A stretch of DNA of 64,000 bases from Bacteroidales bacterium (GCA_016931855.1 JAFGDZ010000052.1:1-64000), one strand, 5' to 3'. Shown: positions 8,370 through 18,017, counted from the first letter of the stretch. Numbers and translations: made by a program. Notes: generated from the sequence alone by a model not told the origin.

Positions 8370-9473
8370 CTACTTCTTATAGATAGGCAACTTAACAACT
8401 TTTGCTTTTAGCAGCTTGCCGCGTACCACAATAAAAATCTCGGTACCAACCTTGCTAAACTCGGTTTTAACATAGCCCATACCAATACCTATTTTCATCA
8501 TTGGCGACATGGTGCCAGAGGTAACCTCGCCCATTACGTTTCCAGCAGCATCGGCAATTTCGTAGTGCTGGCGTGGAATGCCACGATCGATCATCTCAAA
8601 GCCAACCAGCTTGCGACCCGTTCCTTCTGCCTTGTGCTTAAGAAGAAGATCCTTGTCGATAAAGTTCTTATGATCTACAAACTTGGTAATCCAGCCTAAT
8701 CCTGCTTCAATTGGTGAGGTGGTATCGTTAATATCGTTACCGTATAGGCAGAATCCCATTTCAAGGCGTAGGGTATCGCGAGCACCTAAACCAATTGGCC
8801 TAATGCCAAACTCGGCACCAGCCTCAAATACGGCTTTCCAAATTTTATCGGCATCCGCGTTTGCGCAGTAAATCTCGCATCCACCAGCACCAGTATAACC
8901 TGTAGTAGAAAGAATAACATCTTTCACCCCAGCAAAATCAAGTTTTTTAAAGGTATAGTACTCCATATCCTCAATTGGAGTGCTAGTTAGCTTTTGCATT
9001 GCCTTAAGGGCAAGAGGACCTTGAACTGCCAGCTGAGCAATCTCGTCTGATGCGTTATAAAGCTCTTTTCCAGGGGTTAGCCCAAACTTAGGCGCGTTCT
9101 CGCAAAGCCAGCTCCAGTCCTTATCAATATTAGCAGCATTGATAACAAGTAGATATGTCTCCGCATTAACTCTGTAAACCAAAAGATCGTCAACAATACC
9201 ACCTTTTCCGTTAGGAAAGCAGGAGTACTGCACTTTACCATCGGATAGCGCAGCAGCATCGTTGCTGGTAACGTACTGAATGTAATCAAGAGCTTTAGGC
9301 CCTTTAACCCAAACCTCACCCATGTGAGAAACATCAAACACGCCAACCTTCTCACGAACGGTAACGTGCTCATCGTTAATACCAAAATACTCTACTGGCA
9401 TGTTATAACCAGCAAAAGGTACCATTTTAGCACCTAGCTCTATATGATACTTTGTAAACGGGGTGGTTTTCAT
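8370..9473 (-). CDS. gcvT: Glycine cleavage system T protein (aminomethyltransferase)
   Basis: Transfers the methylene carbon from the aminomethyl-lipoyl H protein to tetrahydrofolate and releases ammonia in glycine cleavage. The 367-residue protein is full length: [14 protein letters not shown] near the N-terminus, [10 protein letters not shown] (about 45-54), a folate-binding core with [14 protein letters not shown] (about 190-203), [18 protein letters not shown] (about 231-248), and the C-terminal barrel with [19 protein letters not shown]. The other glycine cleavage genes are not in the window. Downstream on the same strand are comB, serC and serA, so the block links serine and glycine one-carbon metabolism. 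No glycine riboswitch was found upstream. Confidence 0.96.
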   Translation of the reverse strand: MKTTPFTKYHIELGAKMVPFAGYNMPVEYFGINDEHVTVREKVGVFDVSHMGEVWVKGPKALDYIQYVTSNDAAALSDGKVQYSCFPNGKGGIVDDLLVYRVNAETYLLVINAANIDKDWSWLCENAPKFGLTPGKELYNASDEIAQLAVQGPLALKAMQKLTSTPIEDMEYYTFKKLDFAGVKDVILSTTGYTGAGGCEIYCANADADKIWKAVFEAGAEFGIRPIGLGARDTLRLEMGFCLYGNDINDTTSPIEAGLGWITKFVDHKNFIDKDLLLKHKAEGTGRKLVGFEMIDRGIPRQHYEIADAAGNVMGEVTSGTMSPMMKIGIGMGYVKTEFSKVGTEIFIVVRGKLLKAKVVKLPIYKK

Positions 9474-9631
9474 TATGTTAAGGAAATTAGGTTAATAAAA
9501 TACGTTTGCACTCACCGTGCTTTTTAGTAAGTACAAACCTACTGCAATTTTTGGTAACAGCCAACGAAGTAGGTCTTTAATAAACCTACTGGCCTATCTG
9601 TTATTTAGCAGAACAGGTTATGAGGTTGTGC

Positions 9632-9667
9632 TAGTCCAAAATGAAAACCCATGTTCTGTGAACGTGG
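9632..9667 (+). repeat. 36-nt dispersed inverted repeat, copy 1
   Basis: Matches the reverse complement of 10903-10938 at 34 of 36 positions. The right half holds an interrupted palindrome GTTC-TGT-GAAC with flanking CC/GG. Similar in style to REP elements. The two copies flank yebC in opposite orientation. Confidence 0.85.
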
Positions 9668-9966
9668 TCAGAGGCGTCCTACAGGTTTGCCTGTAAAACG
9701 ACTCATTGTTATCTTTCAGAAGTTGTCCCCACAACAAAAGAAAGGAACAAAACAATGAATCATAGATAAGCATGAAAATATTTGCCCAATTAAGCTGAAA
9801 AGGCACGGCAGAAGAGCGTACAGCTTTTTCAAATATGGGTTGATAAGGGTTGCTTACGCTACGCTAAATGCGTTATACGTCAGATAATCAGACAAGTACA
9901 TTAAAATCTTATCATGTACTTAGAAGAAATCCATAAGGAAACCAGATTTTACTTTGCTGCATAAAA

Positions 9967-10003
9967 AAAGAGACTGCCTTTTTTATGCAGCCTCTTCTTT
10001 TAC
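9967..10003 (-). terminator. Terminator after yebC
   Basis: Stem AAGAGACTGC / GCAGCCTCTT with one mismatch, followed by T residues on the minus strand, just beyond the yebC stop. Its stem sequence is nearly the same as the terminator at 10975-11012. Confidence 0.8.
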
Positions 10004-10013
10004 TTAAGTTAGC

Positions 10014-10730
10014 CTAGTTGGCCTTCATATTATGGAAAACGTTGGTAACGTCATCGTCCTCTTCAATTTTCTCCAGTAACTTCTCTATTTCTACTTGTTG
10101 CTCCTCGGTTACATCCTTAATTTCGTTCGGAATTCTCTCAAATAGGAATGTTAGAATGTGGAATCCGTTATCCTCAAGGTATCGCTGTATTGGGCCAAAG
10201 TTGGTAAACTCTGCGTAGATCATAATGTAGTCCTCCTCGGCAAAAATCTCCTCAACACCAAAATCAATTAGCTCCAGCTCCAGCTCCTCAATATCAACAC
10301 CCTCCTTTTTCTCAACCTTGAATGAGCATTTGCGCTCAAAAAGGTAATCGCACATGCCGCTGGTTCCAAGAGACCCGTTGTACTTGTTAAAGTAGCTACG
10401 AATATTGGCCACAGTACGGGTTGGATTATCGGTTGCAGTTTCAATAACTACGGCAATACCGTGAGGGGCATACCCTTCGTAAACAACCTCCTTGTAATCC
10501 TTTTGATCCTTTTCGGTTGCCCTTTTTATTGCCCTGTCGATATTATCCTTGGGCATGTTCTCCACCTTGGCATTTTGAATAAGCAGGCGTAACCTAGGGT
10601 TAGTTGAAGGATCAGGACCTCCGGCTTTTGCTGCTATCGTAATTTCTTTGCCAAGTCTGGTAAATACGCGGGCCATATTGCCCCATCTCTTCATCTTTCG
10701 CGCTTTGCGATACTCAAATGCTCTTCCCAT
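10014..10730 (-). CDS. yebC: YebC/PmpR family transcription/translation factor
   Basis: A 238-residue YebC-family protein. It opens with MGRAFEYRKARKMKRW, has a helical N-terminal domain and the conserved NPRLRLLIQNAKVENMPKDNI and YEGYAPHGIAVVIE blocks of the family. Members are reported as DNA-binding regulators, and more recently as factors that relieve ribosome stalling at proline stretches; which applies here cannot be told from sequence. A Bacteroidota-type -7 element lies upstream at 10755-10762. Unusually, it is enclosed by a 36-nt inverted repeat. Confidence 0.92.
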   Translation of the reverse strand: MGRAFEYRKARKMKRWGNMARVFTRLGKEITIAAKAGGPDPSTNPRLRLLIQNAKVENMPKDNIDRAIKRATEKDQKDYKEVVYEGYAPHGIAVVIETATDNPTRTVANIRSYFNKYNGSLGTSGMCDYLFERKCSFKVEKKEGVDIEELELELIDFGVEEIFAEEDYIMIYAEFTNFGPIQRYLEDNGFHILTFLFERIPNEIKDVTEEQQVEIEKLLEKIEEDDDVTNVFHNMKAN

Positions 10731-10754
10731 TTTAATATTTTTCTAACAGTTGCG

Positions 10755-10762
10755 CAAAAATA
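10755..10762 (-). promoter_or_regulatory. Probable -7 element of yebC
   Basis: TATTTTTG on the minus strand matches the Bacteroidota TAnnTTTG consensus and lies 25 bases before the yebC start. Confidence 0.5.
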
Positions 10763-10902
10763 GAAAGAATGATTTAACTATAAATGCTTTACCCCAATAA
10801 ATTTTCTGGGTGTTTAGGGAATTAGTGCTTGGTGTTTGGTTACTAGTTACCTTGGAATAATGTTGTTAGACTTTAGATTAAATCCTTTTGAATTTTAATA
10901 TA

Positions 10903-10938
10903 CCACGTTCACAGAACGTGGGTTTTCATGTTGGACTA
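10903..10938 (-). repeat. 36-nt dispersed inverted repeat, copy 2
   Basis: Reverse-complement partner of 9632-9667 (34/36 identical). Here the core palindrome is perfect: CCACGTTC-ACA-GAACGTGG. Confidence 0.85.
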
Positions 10939-10974
10939 AACATCAAGAATATAACTATACTTTAAGTCAATAAA

Positions 10975-11012
10975 AAAGAGACTGCCTATACTTTTTAGAC
11001 AGCCTCTTTTTT
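10975..11012 (-). terminator. Terminator after the universal stress protein gene
   Basis: Stem GAGACTG / CAGCCTC flanked by A and T runs, three bases past the stop codon at 11015. Sequence close to the terminator at 9967-10003. Confidence 0.8.
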
Positions 11013-11014
11013 TG

Positions 11015-12115
11015 CTATGCATGGAACATAAGCACTGGAATGTCCGATTCGAAAAGCAAACGCCTGGAGAGTGATGGGTTGAATATCTTGTAAATAAGAT
11101 TCCGCTTTTGGGTTGATATGGCAATTAAATCTATACCATTCTCCTTAACGTAGCTGGTAAAGGTTTCCACCATATTCTTACCCTGAATAATTTCGCACTT
11201 AACTTGGGTTTTGCGCGCCACCCGCTTAAAGTACAGCTCTAGCGACGCCATTTTTGCTTTTGCCAAAGCATCATCGGCATCGGACGATACGTTAACGCAA
11301 TGAATTTGTGCGCTAAATGGCGAAACAATGTTCATTAACTTGCGAATGGCCATAAAGTCATAATCATCGAACCTAGTTGCATATAGCACTTTACGAACCT
11401 GAATTGAATCAACCATTTTTGCCGACTCTGGAATGGCCAGAACAGGAATTCGGGTGCTTTCCAGCACATCCTTTGCCACGCTGCCCACTAGCTCGGTATT
11501 CCTAAAACCCTCGCCCTTGGTTCCCATCACAATAAAGCTGGGCTTATACTGGTTGCTCATCTCGGTGATACCGTAGCTGGCAACGCCTTCGCGAAGCGCA
11601 TACCCAACACGTACATCGCCCATTCCATGCTTATAGGCATAGCTTTTAACCTTTGCATGAAACTTAAGCAGTTGCTCCTTAGCATTCTTATGAAGAATGT
11701 GATAGCTAACGTCAATATCAATTTGAATTGTAGTTACATCGGAGAAGGGGATTAAGTCTATAATTGGCGAGTTAAAAACGTGAAGCAGCTTAATCTCTGC
11801 ACCGTACTTATGCGCCAAACCAAGTGCAAAATACGCAGCATTCTCAGAGGGTTGCGAAAAATCTACTGGGACGAGAATTTTCCGGGGGTTAACCACTTTC
11901 ATAGCTTCTTGCTCAAGCTTTACCTTGGATATAAGCTTAAGAGCTCGCTCTGCATCGGACTCTTTAATTTGAACTTTAACCCCATCGGATACAGCCGATT
12001 GAACCAAGTTTACATTTTGCAAGAAGCATTTAATTCCGTTTGCCTCAAGGTATGTTTGTAAGACCTGTGCGCTAGCAAAGGAATCAACCGCTATTACTAT
12101 CAGCTTTTCGTCCAT
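11015..12115 (-). CDS. Tandem UspA protein with N-terminal DUF2007-like domain
   Basis: A 366-residue cytoplasmic protein of three parts. Residues 1-70 form a small alpha/beta domain like DUF2007 (IVIAVDSFASAQVLQTYLEANGIKC), often called a putative signal-transducing domain. Residues about 75-225 are a first universal stress domain that opens KILVPVDFSQPSENA and carries the ATP-binding signature GTKGEGFRNTELVGS. Residues about 235-366 are a second, more diverged Usp domain (KVLYATRFDDYDFMA) that lacks a clear version of that signature. Universal stress proteins bind ATP or AMP and help survival under stress. The gene is monocistronic with its own terminator. Confidence 0.88.
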   Translation of the reverse strand: MDEKLIVIAVDSFASAQVLQTYLEANGIKCFLQNVNLVQSAVSDGVKVQIKESDAERALKLISKVKLEQEAMKVVNPRKILVPVDFSQPSENAAYFALGLAHKYGAEIKLLHVFNSPIIDLIPFSDVTTIQIDIDVSYHILHKNAKEQLLKFHAKVKSYAYKHGMGDVRVGYALREGVASYGITEMSNQYKPSFIVMGTKGEGFRNTELVGSVAKDVLESTRIPVLAIPESAKMVDSIQVRKVLYATRFDDYDFMAIRKLMNIVSPFSAQIHCVNVSSDADDALAKAKMASLELYFKRVARKTQVKCEIIQGKNMVETFTSYVKENGIDLIAISTQKRNLIYKIFNPSLSRRLLFESDIPVLMFHA

Positions 12116-12249
12116 AATCTATTTGTTTTTGGTTCCTTTTCAAGTTAGCATTATCTGAACTAAAAGTCAAGTATTGTGGGAAAAGTTTATGCTATTACCT
12201 CAATGCGGCTCTATACGTCGAAAGGCATATATCGGGTTTTAGTAAACAC

Positions 12250-12286
12250 AAAAGAGGCAAGAAGTTTTGCCTCCTTGCCTCTTTTT
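12250..12286 (-). terminator. Terminator after the M3 peptidase gene
   Basis: Minus-strand stem GAGGCAAG / CTTGCCTC followed by TTTTG, about 30 bases past the stop at 12316. Confidence 0.8.
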
Positions 12287-12315
12287 ATATCCGTAAGGGT
12301 TTTATATCTAGCTTT

Positions 12316-14430
12316 CTAGTTCTTTTTTAGTCCGCTTCTTACAAGGAGCGCGTCAACGGTTGGCTCTTGGCCACGGAAACGCTTGTAAAGAACCATTGGG
12401 TGCTCGCTTCCACCTTTAGAAAGAACGTTTTCGCGGAACGATTTGGCCACCTCCTTATTAAAGATGCCCTTCTCCTTAAACACAGAGTAAGCATCGGCAT
12501 CAAGAACCTCGGCCCACTTGTAGCTGTAGTAACCAGCAGCGTATCCGCCTGCAAAGATGTGCGAGAATGCGGTGCTAAAGTTTGTACCCTTTACATCGGG
12601 GAATGTCTCGGTAGGAGCCATAACCTTACGCTCAAAAGCATTAACATCGCCAGTAAATGGGGTTTTTAGGCTGTGCCAAGCCATATCTATAATACCAAAG
12701 CTAAGCTGACGAACCGACATGTAGCCTGCAAGGAAGTTCTGGCTATCGATAATCTTTTGGATTAGCTCTGCAGGTAGCTTCTCACCTGTTTGGTAATGAC
12801 TAGCAAAAAGATCGAGGAACTCCTTTTCAACTGCCCAGTTCTCCATTACCTGTGAGGGAAGCTCTACAAAGTCGCGGTAAACCGAAGTTCCGCTAAGCGA
12901 GCTATAGGTTACATCGGAAAGCATACCGTGAAGCGCATGGCCAAACTCATGAAGGAAGGTGGTAACCTCATCAAAGGTTAGCAATGATGGTGCGCTCTCG
13001 GTTGGCTTGGTAAAGTTACAAACCACAGAGATGAATGGGCGAACATCCTCACCCTTCTCGTTACGGTACTGTGAGCGGAAGCTGGTCATCCAAGCACCAC
13101 CGCTTTTACCAGCACGTGGGAAGAAATCGAGGTAAAGAACCGAAAGGAAACGACCAGACTCGTCGTAAACCTCGTAGGCAGTAACATCGGAGTGGTAAAC
13201 GGGAATATTAGTGTTAGGCTGGAAGTTTAAGCCGTATAGCTTATTGGCAAGTGTAAAAATACCATCGCGTACCTTCTCTAGCTGGAAGTAGGGCTTTAGC
13301 TCCTCCTCGTTAAAGCTGTACTTGCTATTCTTAAGCTTCTCTGAGTAGTACGACCAGTCCCAGCGCTCAAGTTTACCGGTAAAGCCAATGGTTTTAGCAA
13401 ACTCCTCAACCTCGGTCATTTCTGCTTTAGCTGCGGGAATTGATGGCACTAGCAAATCGGTTAAAAACTGGTTAACCTTCTCGTACTTCTCGGCCATACG
13501 ATCCTCAAGAACAATATCGGCAAAGGTCTCATAACCTAGCAGCTTGGCCATTTCTAAACGTAGCTCAACAATACGCTTAAGCACCTTTTGGTTATCGTAC
13601 TGGTCGCCTTTAAAGCAGCGGCTGTTGTATGCAACGAATAGCTGGTGACGAAGTTCACGATCGTCGGCATACTTCATAAAAGGAATGTAAAGTGGAGCGT
13701 GTAGAGATACTACCCAACCCTCTTTACCCTGCTCCTTTGCAGCCATTGCAAGAGCCTCAACAAAACCAGCAGGAAGACCCGATAGCTTAGCAGAATCGGT
13801 AATATTTAGAGTGAAACCATTGGTTTCTGCAAGTAAATTCTCATCGTACTGAAGAGAAAGATCCGACAGCTCGCGAGAAATGGCACGGAACTTCTCCTTA
13901 CCAGCCTCGTCAAGATTAGCACCGCTGCTAACAAAGCCACGGTAAGTTTTCTCAAGTAGCGTTGTTTGCTCTGCGTTAAGATTTAGCGTTTCCCTAACAT
14001 CGTAAACCGCCTTAACACGAAGGAAAAGTTCGGGGTTTAGGTTGATGTCGTTACCAAAATCGGTAAGCGTTGGAGACACCTCGCGTACAATCTTTTGAAG
14101 AGTAGTATCGGTTTCGGCAGAGTTTAGGTTGAATAGAATGTTGGTAATAATTCCTAACTGCTTACCAGAGCGATCCAGCGCCTCAATGGTGTTTTGGAAA
14201 GTTGGAGTATCCTGGTTTGCAATAATTGCATCAACCTCTTTGCGAGCCTCGATAATAGCAGAATCAATGGCAGGAACGTAGTGTTCTGGCTTAATCTGAT
14301 GGAAAGGAGGCGTACCAAACGGAGTATTAAATTCGGTAAGCAGAGGATTTTCATTCTTAACAGTCTCGGAGCACGATACTGCAGTAAATCCTAGTAGTAA
14401 CATTACGGCTAGTTGTTTCAAGTTATTCAT
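12316..14430 (-). CDS. M3 family metallopeptidase, lipoprotein (Dcp-like)
   Basis: A 704-residue zinc peptidase of the thimet oligopeptidase/dipeptidyl carboxypeptidase family, which trims short peptides. The N-terminus MNNLKQLAVMLLLGFTAVSCSE is a lipoprotein signal with Cys at residue 20, so the mature enzyme is anchored to a membrane in the periplasm or on the surface. The catalytic motif FLHEFGHALHGML is at about 492-503, followed by the downstream Glu helix (ELPSQVMENW). Length and order agree with Dcp. Transcribed divergently from the M1 aminopeptidase next door, so the two may together degrade peptides in the periplasm. Confidence 0.92.
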   Translation of the reverse strand: MNNLKQLAVMLLLGFTAVSCSETVKNENPLLTEFNTPFGTPPFHQIKPEHYVPAIDSAIIEARKEVDAIIANQDTPTFQNTIEALDRSGKQLGIITNILFNLNSAETDTTLQKIVREVSPTLTDFGNDINLNPELFLRVKAVYDVRETLNLNAEQTTLLEKTYRGFVSSGANLDEAGKEKFRAISRELSDLSLQYDENLLAETNGFTLNITDSAKLSGLPAGFVEALAMAAKEQGKEGWVVSLHAPLYIPFMKYADDRELRHQLFVAYNSRCFKGDQYDNQKVLKRIVELRLEMAKLLGYETFADIVLEDRMAEKYEKVNQFLTDLLVPSIPAAKAEMTEVEEFAKTIGFTGKLERWDWSYYSEKLKNSKYSFNEEELKPYFQLEKVRDGIFTLANKLYGLNFQPNTNIPVYHSDVTAYEVYDESGRFLSVLYLDFFPRAGKSGGAWMTSFRSQYRNEKGEDVRPFISVVCNFTKPTESAPSLLTFDEVTTFLHEFGHALHGMLSDVTYSSLSGTSVYRDFVELPSQVMENWAVEKEFLDLFASHYQTGEKLPAELIQKIIDSQNFLAGYMSVRQLSFGIIDMAWHSLKTPFTGDVNAFERKVMAPTETFPDVKGTNFSTAFSHIFAGGYAAGYYSYKWAEVLDADAYSVFKEKGIFNKEVAKSFRENVLSKGGSEHPMVLYKRFRGQEPTVDALLVRSGLKKN

Positions 14431-14593
14431 AATGATTTTTATGCTTTTAAAAACGGTTGCAAGTATAATTTGTTTAAACCAATTTAGCGTGATTATATGC
14501 TAATATTTAGCTATTTTTTGATATGTGGTTAGAAAATGAAACCTTTAGGGGGATTTTACATCAATAGTAAAAATGATTTTAATAAAATAGACC

Positions 14594-17140
14594 ATGAATA
14601 GGTTGCATAAAACTTTGGTTTACTTAGGGGTAATTGGCTCTTGTACGCTCCTTTTCTCCTGTGGCAAGCTACCAAAAATTACCGATGGCGTTTCGGAGCA
14701 GCTAGCCAGCTGGCGCAAGCAGCACTACGATTCCATTGCCTACGCCCTTAGCTTTAACATCCCCGCCCAACAAGCGCAAAGCGTTACGGGTACAGCAGAT
14801 ATAAGCGTAAACCTGTTGCGTAAACAACCCATTTATATTGATTTTAGGGGCGATTCTACCAGCATTAAAGCGGTTAGCTGCAACGGCAAGCTGTGTAAGT
14901 TTGTATTTAGCAACGGACATTTAACCATTCCTGCCGATTATACCCACAAGGGCAAGAACAGCGTTGGTATTGAGTTTATTGCTGGGAACGGCTCGTTAAA
15001 CCGCTCCCAGGAGTTCCTTTACACCCTGCTAGTACCCGATAGAGCCTCAACCGTTTTCCCTTGCTTCGACCAGCCCAACCTTAAGGCGCAATTCACGCTA
15101 AGCCTTACTATACCCAAAACGTGGACTGCCATGAGCAACGGTATGCTAAACAGCCAAATGGTTAACGACAGCACACATACGCTAAACTTTCACCAAACTA
15201 AGCCCATAAGCACCTACCTGTTTGCTTTTACAGCAGGAATATACGACACGCTAACCTTTAGTAAAAATGGGCGCACGCTAACCATGTTCCATAGAGAAAC
15301 CGATACCAAGAAGGTGGAACAGAATGCAAAAACAATTGCCGATGCGCACTTTAATGCCCTTAGCTGGCTGGAGGAGTACACGGGCATCCCCTACCCTTTC
15401 CAAAAACTGGACATTGCGCTTATTCCCGATTTTCAGTATGGTGGAATGGAGCACGCCGGAGCCATATTTTACAGGGACTCTAGGCTGATGCTAAACCCAA
15501 ACCCATCTATAAACCAGCAGCTAAGTCAGCAAAACCTAATTGCACATGAGGTTGCACACCAATGGTTTGGAAACCTAGTAACAATGAGCTGGTTTAACGA
15601 TGTTTGGCTTAAGGAGGTGTTTGCAGGGCTATTTGCCGATAAGATTGTAAACCCCATGTTCCCCGAGATTAATCATCAGCTTAGCTTCTTGCTATCGCAC
15701 CACCCAAGAGCCTACTCCGTTGACCGCACCCAAGGGGCAAACCCAATACGTCAGGAACTGGAGAACCTACTCTACGCAGGAACGCTTTACGGCGATATAA
15801 TCTATCACAAGTCGCCAGTAATGATGCAGCAGCTAGAGATGCTTTTAGGCGAAACAGCCTTTAGAAAGGGAATGCAGAATTACCTAACCAGTTATGCCAT
15901 GGGCAATGCAACATGGGAGAACCTAGTTGCCATTTTAGATAAAGAGACCACCCACAACCTAAAGGAGTGGAGTAACGCATGGGTTTACCAGTCCACAATG
16001 CCCACAATAAACAGCAACATGCAGCAAGGGAGCGCCACAGTAAACCAAGTGGTAGATATGAACCTGATACCCATGCCCATGATTGTTGATTACCTTGAGG
16101 TTACCAAAGACACTTTAGTACAACACACAATAGAAATATCGAACAATAAGCAACAAATCCCATTAGCAAACAGCACCCTAGCGCTATTACCTAACGCAAC
16201 GGGTATTGGCTATGGCAGGTTTACCCCCGATTCTACAACGCTTGCATGGATACTGTCCAACCCAAATCTTCCGGCAAACGAAACTGCCCGAGCATCGCAG
16301 CTAGTGATGCTATACGAGCTATACCTTGATGCTAAGGTTGGGCAAAAGGATTATCTAAATCATTTGCTAAGCACTATCTCAGCCGAAAAGAATGCTCAAA
16401 TTAGGCAATACGCACTAAATACTTTAAGTAGCATATACTGGCGTACGCTACCCGCTGAAACCAGAAATGAGTACGCTCCAGCAGTAGAGCAAGTGCTTAT
16501 GAGCATTCTTGATAGCAGCGCTATGGATGCCAGCCAAAAACGTCCAGTGCTCAACGCCTTTATTAGCATGGCTCTTACACCCGATGGTATTAACCGCATG
16601 TATGGTATTTGGAATAGCAAAGCCCATGCTTTTGGTGTAGCGCTAACCGAGGATGATTTTACCAGCCTTGCGCTAACACTTGCCCTTAAGGATGCTCCCG
16701 CAGCAAGCGATATTCTAAAAAAGCAGGAGCGGCGCATAACCAACCCCGATAGGCTAAAGAAGTTCCTGTTTGTTAGCCAAGCAGCATCGGCAAGTAAGGC
16801 TGAGCGCGACCAGCTTTTTGCCTCGCTAGCCAACGCCCAGAACCGCAAGCCAGAACCCTGGGTTACCGAGGCGCTGCACCTGCTAAACCATCCGTTACGC
16901 GCTAACGATGCCATTGGATACCTTAAGCCATCGCTAGACTTACTTCCAGAGATTCAACGAACAGGCGATATCTTTTTCCCAAAGATGTGGCTTGATGAAG
17001 CATTTTGGGGGCACTCATCGCCAGAGGCTAAGCGCATTGTAGAGCAGTGGCTGGAGGAGAACAAGAACGTTTCGGCAAACCTTAGAGGTAAGGTACTACA
17101 ATCGGCAGACCTTGTATTACGGCTAAACGCCAGCAAATAG
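14594..17140 (+). CDS. M1 family aminopeptidase, lipoprotein
   Basis: An 848-residue gluzincin aminopeptidase that removes N-terminal residues from peptides. It has a lipoprotein signal ending LLFSCGK (Cys 23). The substrate-gating motif is the GGMEH variant of GAMEN (YGGMEHAGAIFY, about 280-291), and the zinc site is HEVAHQWFG at about 317-325 with the third ligand Glu in WLKEVFAGLFAD 19 residues after the second His. The C-terminal half is an all-helical ERAP1-like region. It shares an intergenic region with the divergent M3 peptidase gene. Confidence 0.92.
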   Translation: MNRLHKTLVYLGVIGSCTLLFSCGKLPKITDGVSEQLASWRKQHYDSIAYALSFNIPAQQAQSVTGTADISVNLLRKQPIYIDFRGDSTSIKAVSCNGKLCKFVFSNGHLTIPADYTHKGKNSVGIEFIAGNGSLNRSQEFLYTLLVPDRASTVFPCFDQPNLKAQFTLSLTIPKTWTAMSNGMLNSQMVNDSTHTLNFHQTKPISTYLFAFTAGIYDTLTFSKNGRTLTMFHRETDTKKVEQNAKTIADAHFNALSWLEEYTGIPYPFQKLDIALIPDFQYGGMEHAGAIFYRDSRLMLNPNPSINQQLSQQNLIAHEVAHQWFGNLVTMSWFNDVWLKEVFAGLFADKIVNPMFPEINHQLSFLLSHHPRAYSVDRTQGANPIRQELENLLYAGTLYGDIIYHKSPVMMQQLEMLLGETAFRKGMQNYLTSYAMGNATWENLVAILDKETTHNLKEWSNAWVYQSTMPTINSNMQQGSATVNQVVDMNLIPMPMIVDYLEVTKDTLVQHTIEISNNKQQIPLANSTLALLPNATGIGYGRFTPDSTTLAWILSNPNLPANETARASQLVMLYELYLDAKVGQKDYLNHLLSTISAEKNAQIRQYALNTLSSIYWRTLPAETRNEYAPAVEQVLMSILDSSAMDASQKRPVLNAFISMALTPDGINRMYGIWNSKAHAFGVALTEDDFTSLALTLALKDAPAASDILKKQERRITNPDRLKKFLFVSQAASASKAERDQLFASLANAQNRKPEPWVTEALHLLNHPLRANDAIGYLKPSLDLLPEIQRTGDIFFPKMWLDEAFWGHSSPEAKRIVEQWLEENKNVSANLRGKVLQSADLVLRLNASK

Positions 17141-17151
17141 GCAATAAAGAG

Positions 17152-17179
17152 AAAGGGCGACTAAATTTAGTCGCCCTTT
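17152..17179. terminator. Bidirectional terminator palindrome
   Basis: A perfect 28-nt palindrome, AAAGGGCGACTAAA and its complement, between the convergent aminopeptidase and nudC genes. Confidence 0.88.
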
Positions 17180-17183
17180 CCTT

Positions 17184-18017
17184 TTATATTTTTCCCTGCT
17201 CAAAAAGTTCTATTAGCTCACCAGCAATGCTAATTGTGGGTGGATGGTTTGGTAAATTCCCCCTTGTAAACCACTGGGCACTGGTAATCTCCTTGTTATC
17301 GGGGCACACAGGCTGTGTTTCGTCGGCTTCGGCAGTAAAGCCAATCATCATTGAACCAGAAAAGGGCCACGGCTGGCTTTTGAAGTAGCGGATATTCCTA
17401 ACATCGAGCCCAACCTCTTCCTTCACCTCGCGGGCAACGGCCTCCTCCAGCGACTCGCCCACATCCACATAACCGGCAACCAGCGAGTACCAGTTGTTCC
17501 TAAAGTTGGAGTTGTGCGCCAGCAAAATCTTATTGTTGCAAACAATGGCAACTATTATTGCTGGCGATATTTTTGGGTATAGCACATTGCTGCACGATGT
17601 GCATGCAATAGCCCTCTCATCGGCCTTTTCGTGGGTAGGCGCACCACACTTTCCGCAGAAGCGGTTCTGCGAGTACCACTCCATTAGCTGATGCCCAACC
17701 ACACCAACCCAAGCCACCTCCTGCGGTTGCAGGGTTCGTAGTAGGCTAACCTCTACATACGATAAGTTGAAGCCAGAGCATGGAGTATCGCTCCAAACAA
17801 GGAAGCAGCGAACATCGTTTAGCGAAAACATGAAAGTTTTTCTGCTAAAGTTTAACGAGGAGTAAACATCGCTTTTGCGAGGCAGCTCATAACCATCGCC
17901 ATTGCACTTTAGCAACAGCGCTCCATTTTGGTAGTGGAGCACATAATCGTCATCTAACACATCGCTAACCACAACAAACTGGTTGCTAAAGCGATGAGGA
18001 AATATCTCGTTAATCAT
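17184..18017 (-). CDS. nudC: NAD(+) diphosphatase / mRNA decapping hydrolase NudC
   Basis: A Nudix hydrolase that cleaves NADH (and NAD caps on RNA) to NMN(H) and AMP. The 277-residue protein has a divergent N-terminal domain, a zinc ribbon with CGKCGAP and CTSC (about 120-145), a complete Nudix box GYVDVGESLEEAVAREVKEE (about 192-212), and the NudC-specific SQPWPFSGSMM motif right after it. All catalytic glutamates are present. Confidence 0.93.
   Translation of the reverse strand: MINEIFPHRFSNQFVVVSDVLDDDYVLHYQNGALLLKCNGDGYELPRKSDVYSSLNFSRKTFMFSLNDVRCFLVWSDTPCSGFNLSYVEVSLLRTLQPQEVAWVGVVGHQLMEWYSQNRFCGKCGAPTHEKADERAIACTSCSNVLYPKISPAIIVAIVCNNKILLAHNSNFRNNWYSLVAGYVDVGESLEEAVAREVKEEVGLDVRNIRYFKSQPWPFSGSMMIGFTAEADETQPVCPDNKEITSAQWFTRGNLPNHPPTISIAGELIELFEQGKI

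Larger units (their letters stand above)
9474..10013. other. Gene-free region with repeats between gcvT and yebC
   Basis: No credible coding sequence. It holds a small hairpin (AGTAGGT 9568-9574 / ACCTACT 9584-9590), one arm of a 36-nt inverted repeat (9632-9667) and the terminator of yebC (9967-10003). Confidence 0.6.

Noticed and set aside
9474-9632. Glycine riboswitch ahead of gcvT
   Set aside because: Looked for because of the gcvT context; no conserved glycine-aptamer elements were found.
9618-9806. 62-codon minus-strand ORF between gcvT and yebC
   Set aside because: It runs through the 36-nt repeat and its translation is repeat-derived text without protein features.
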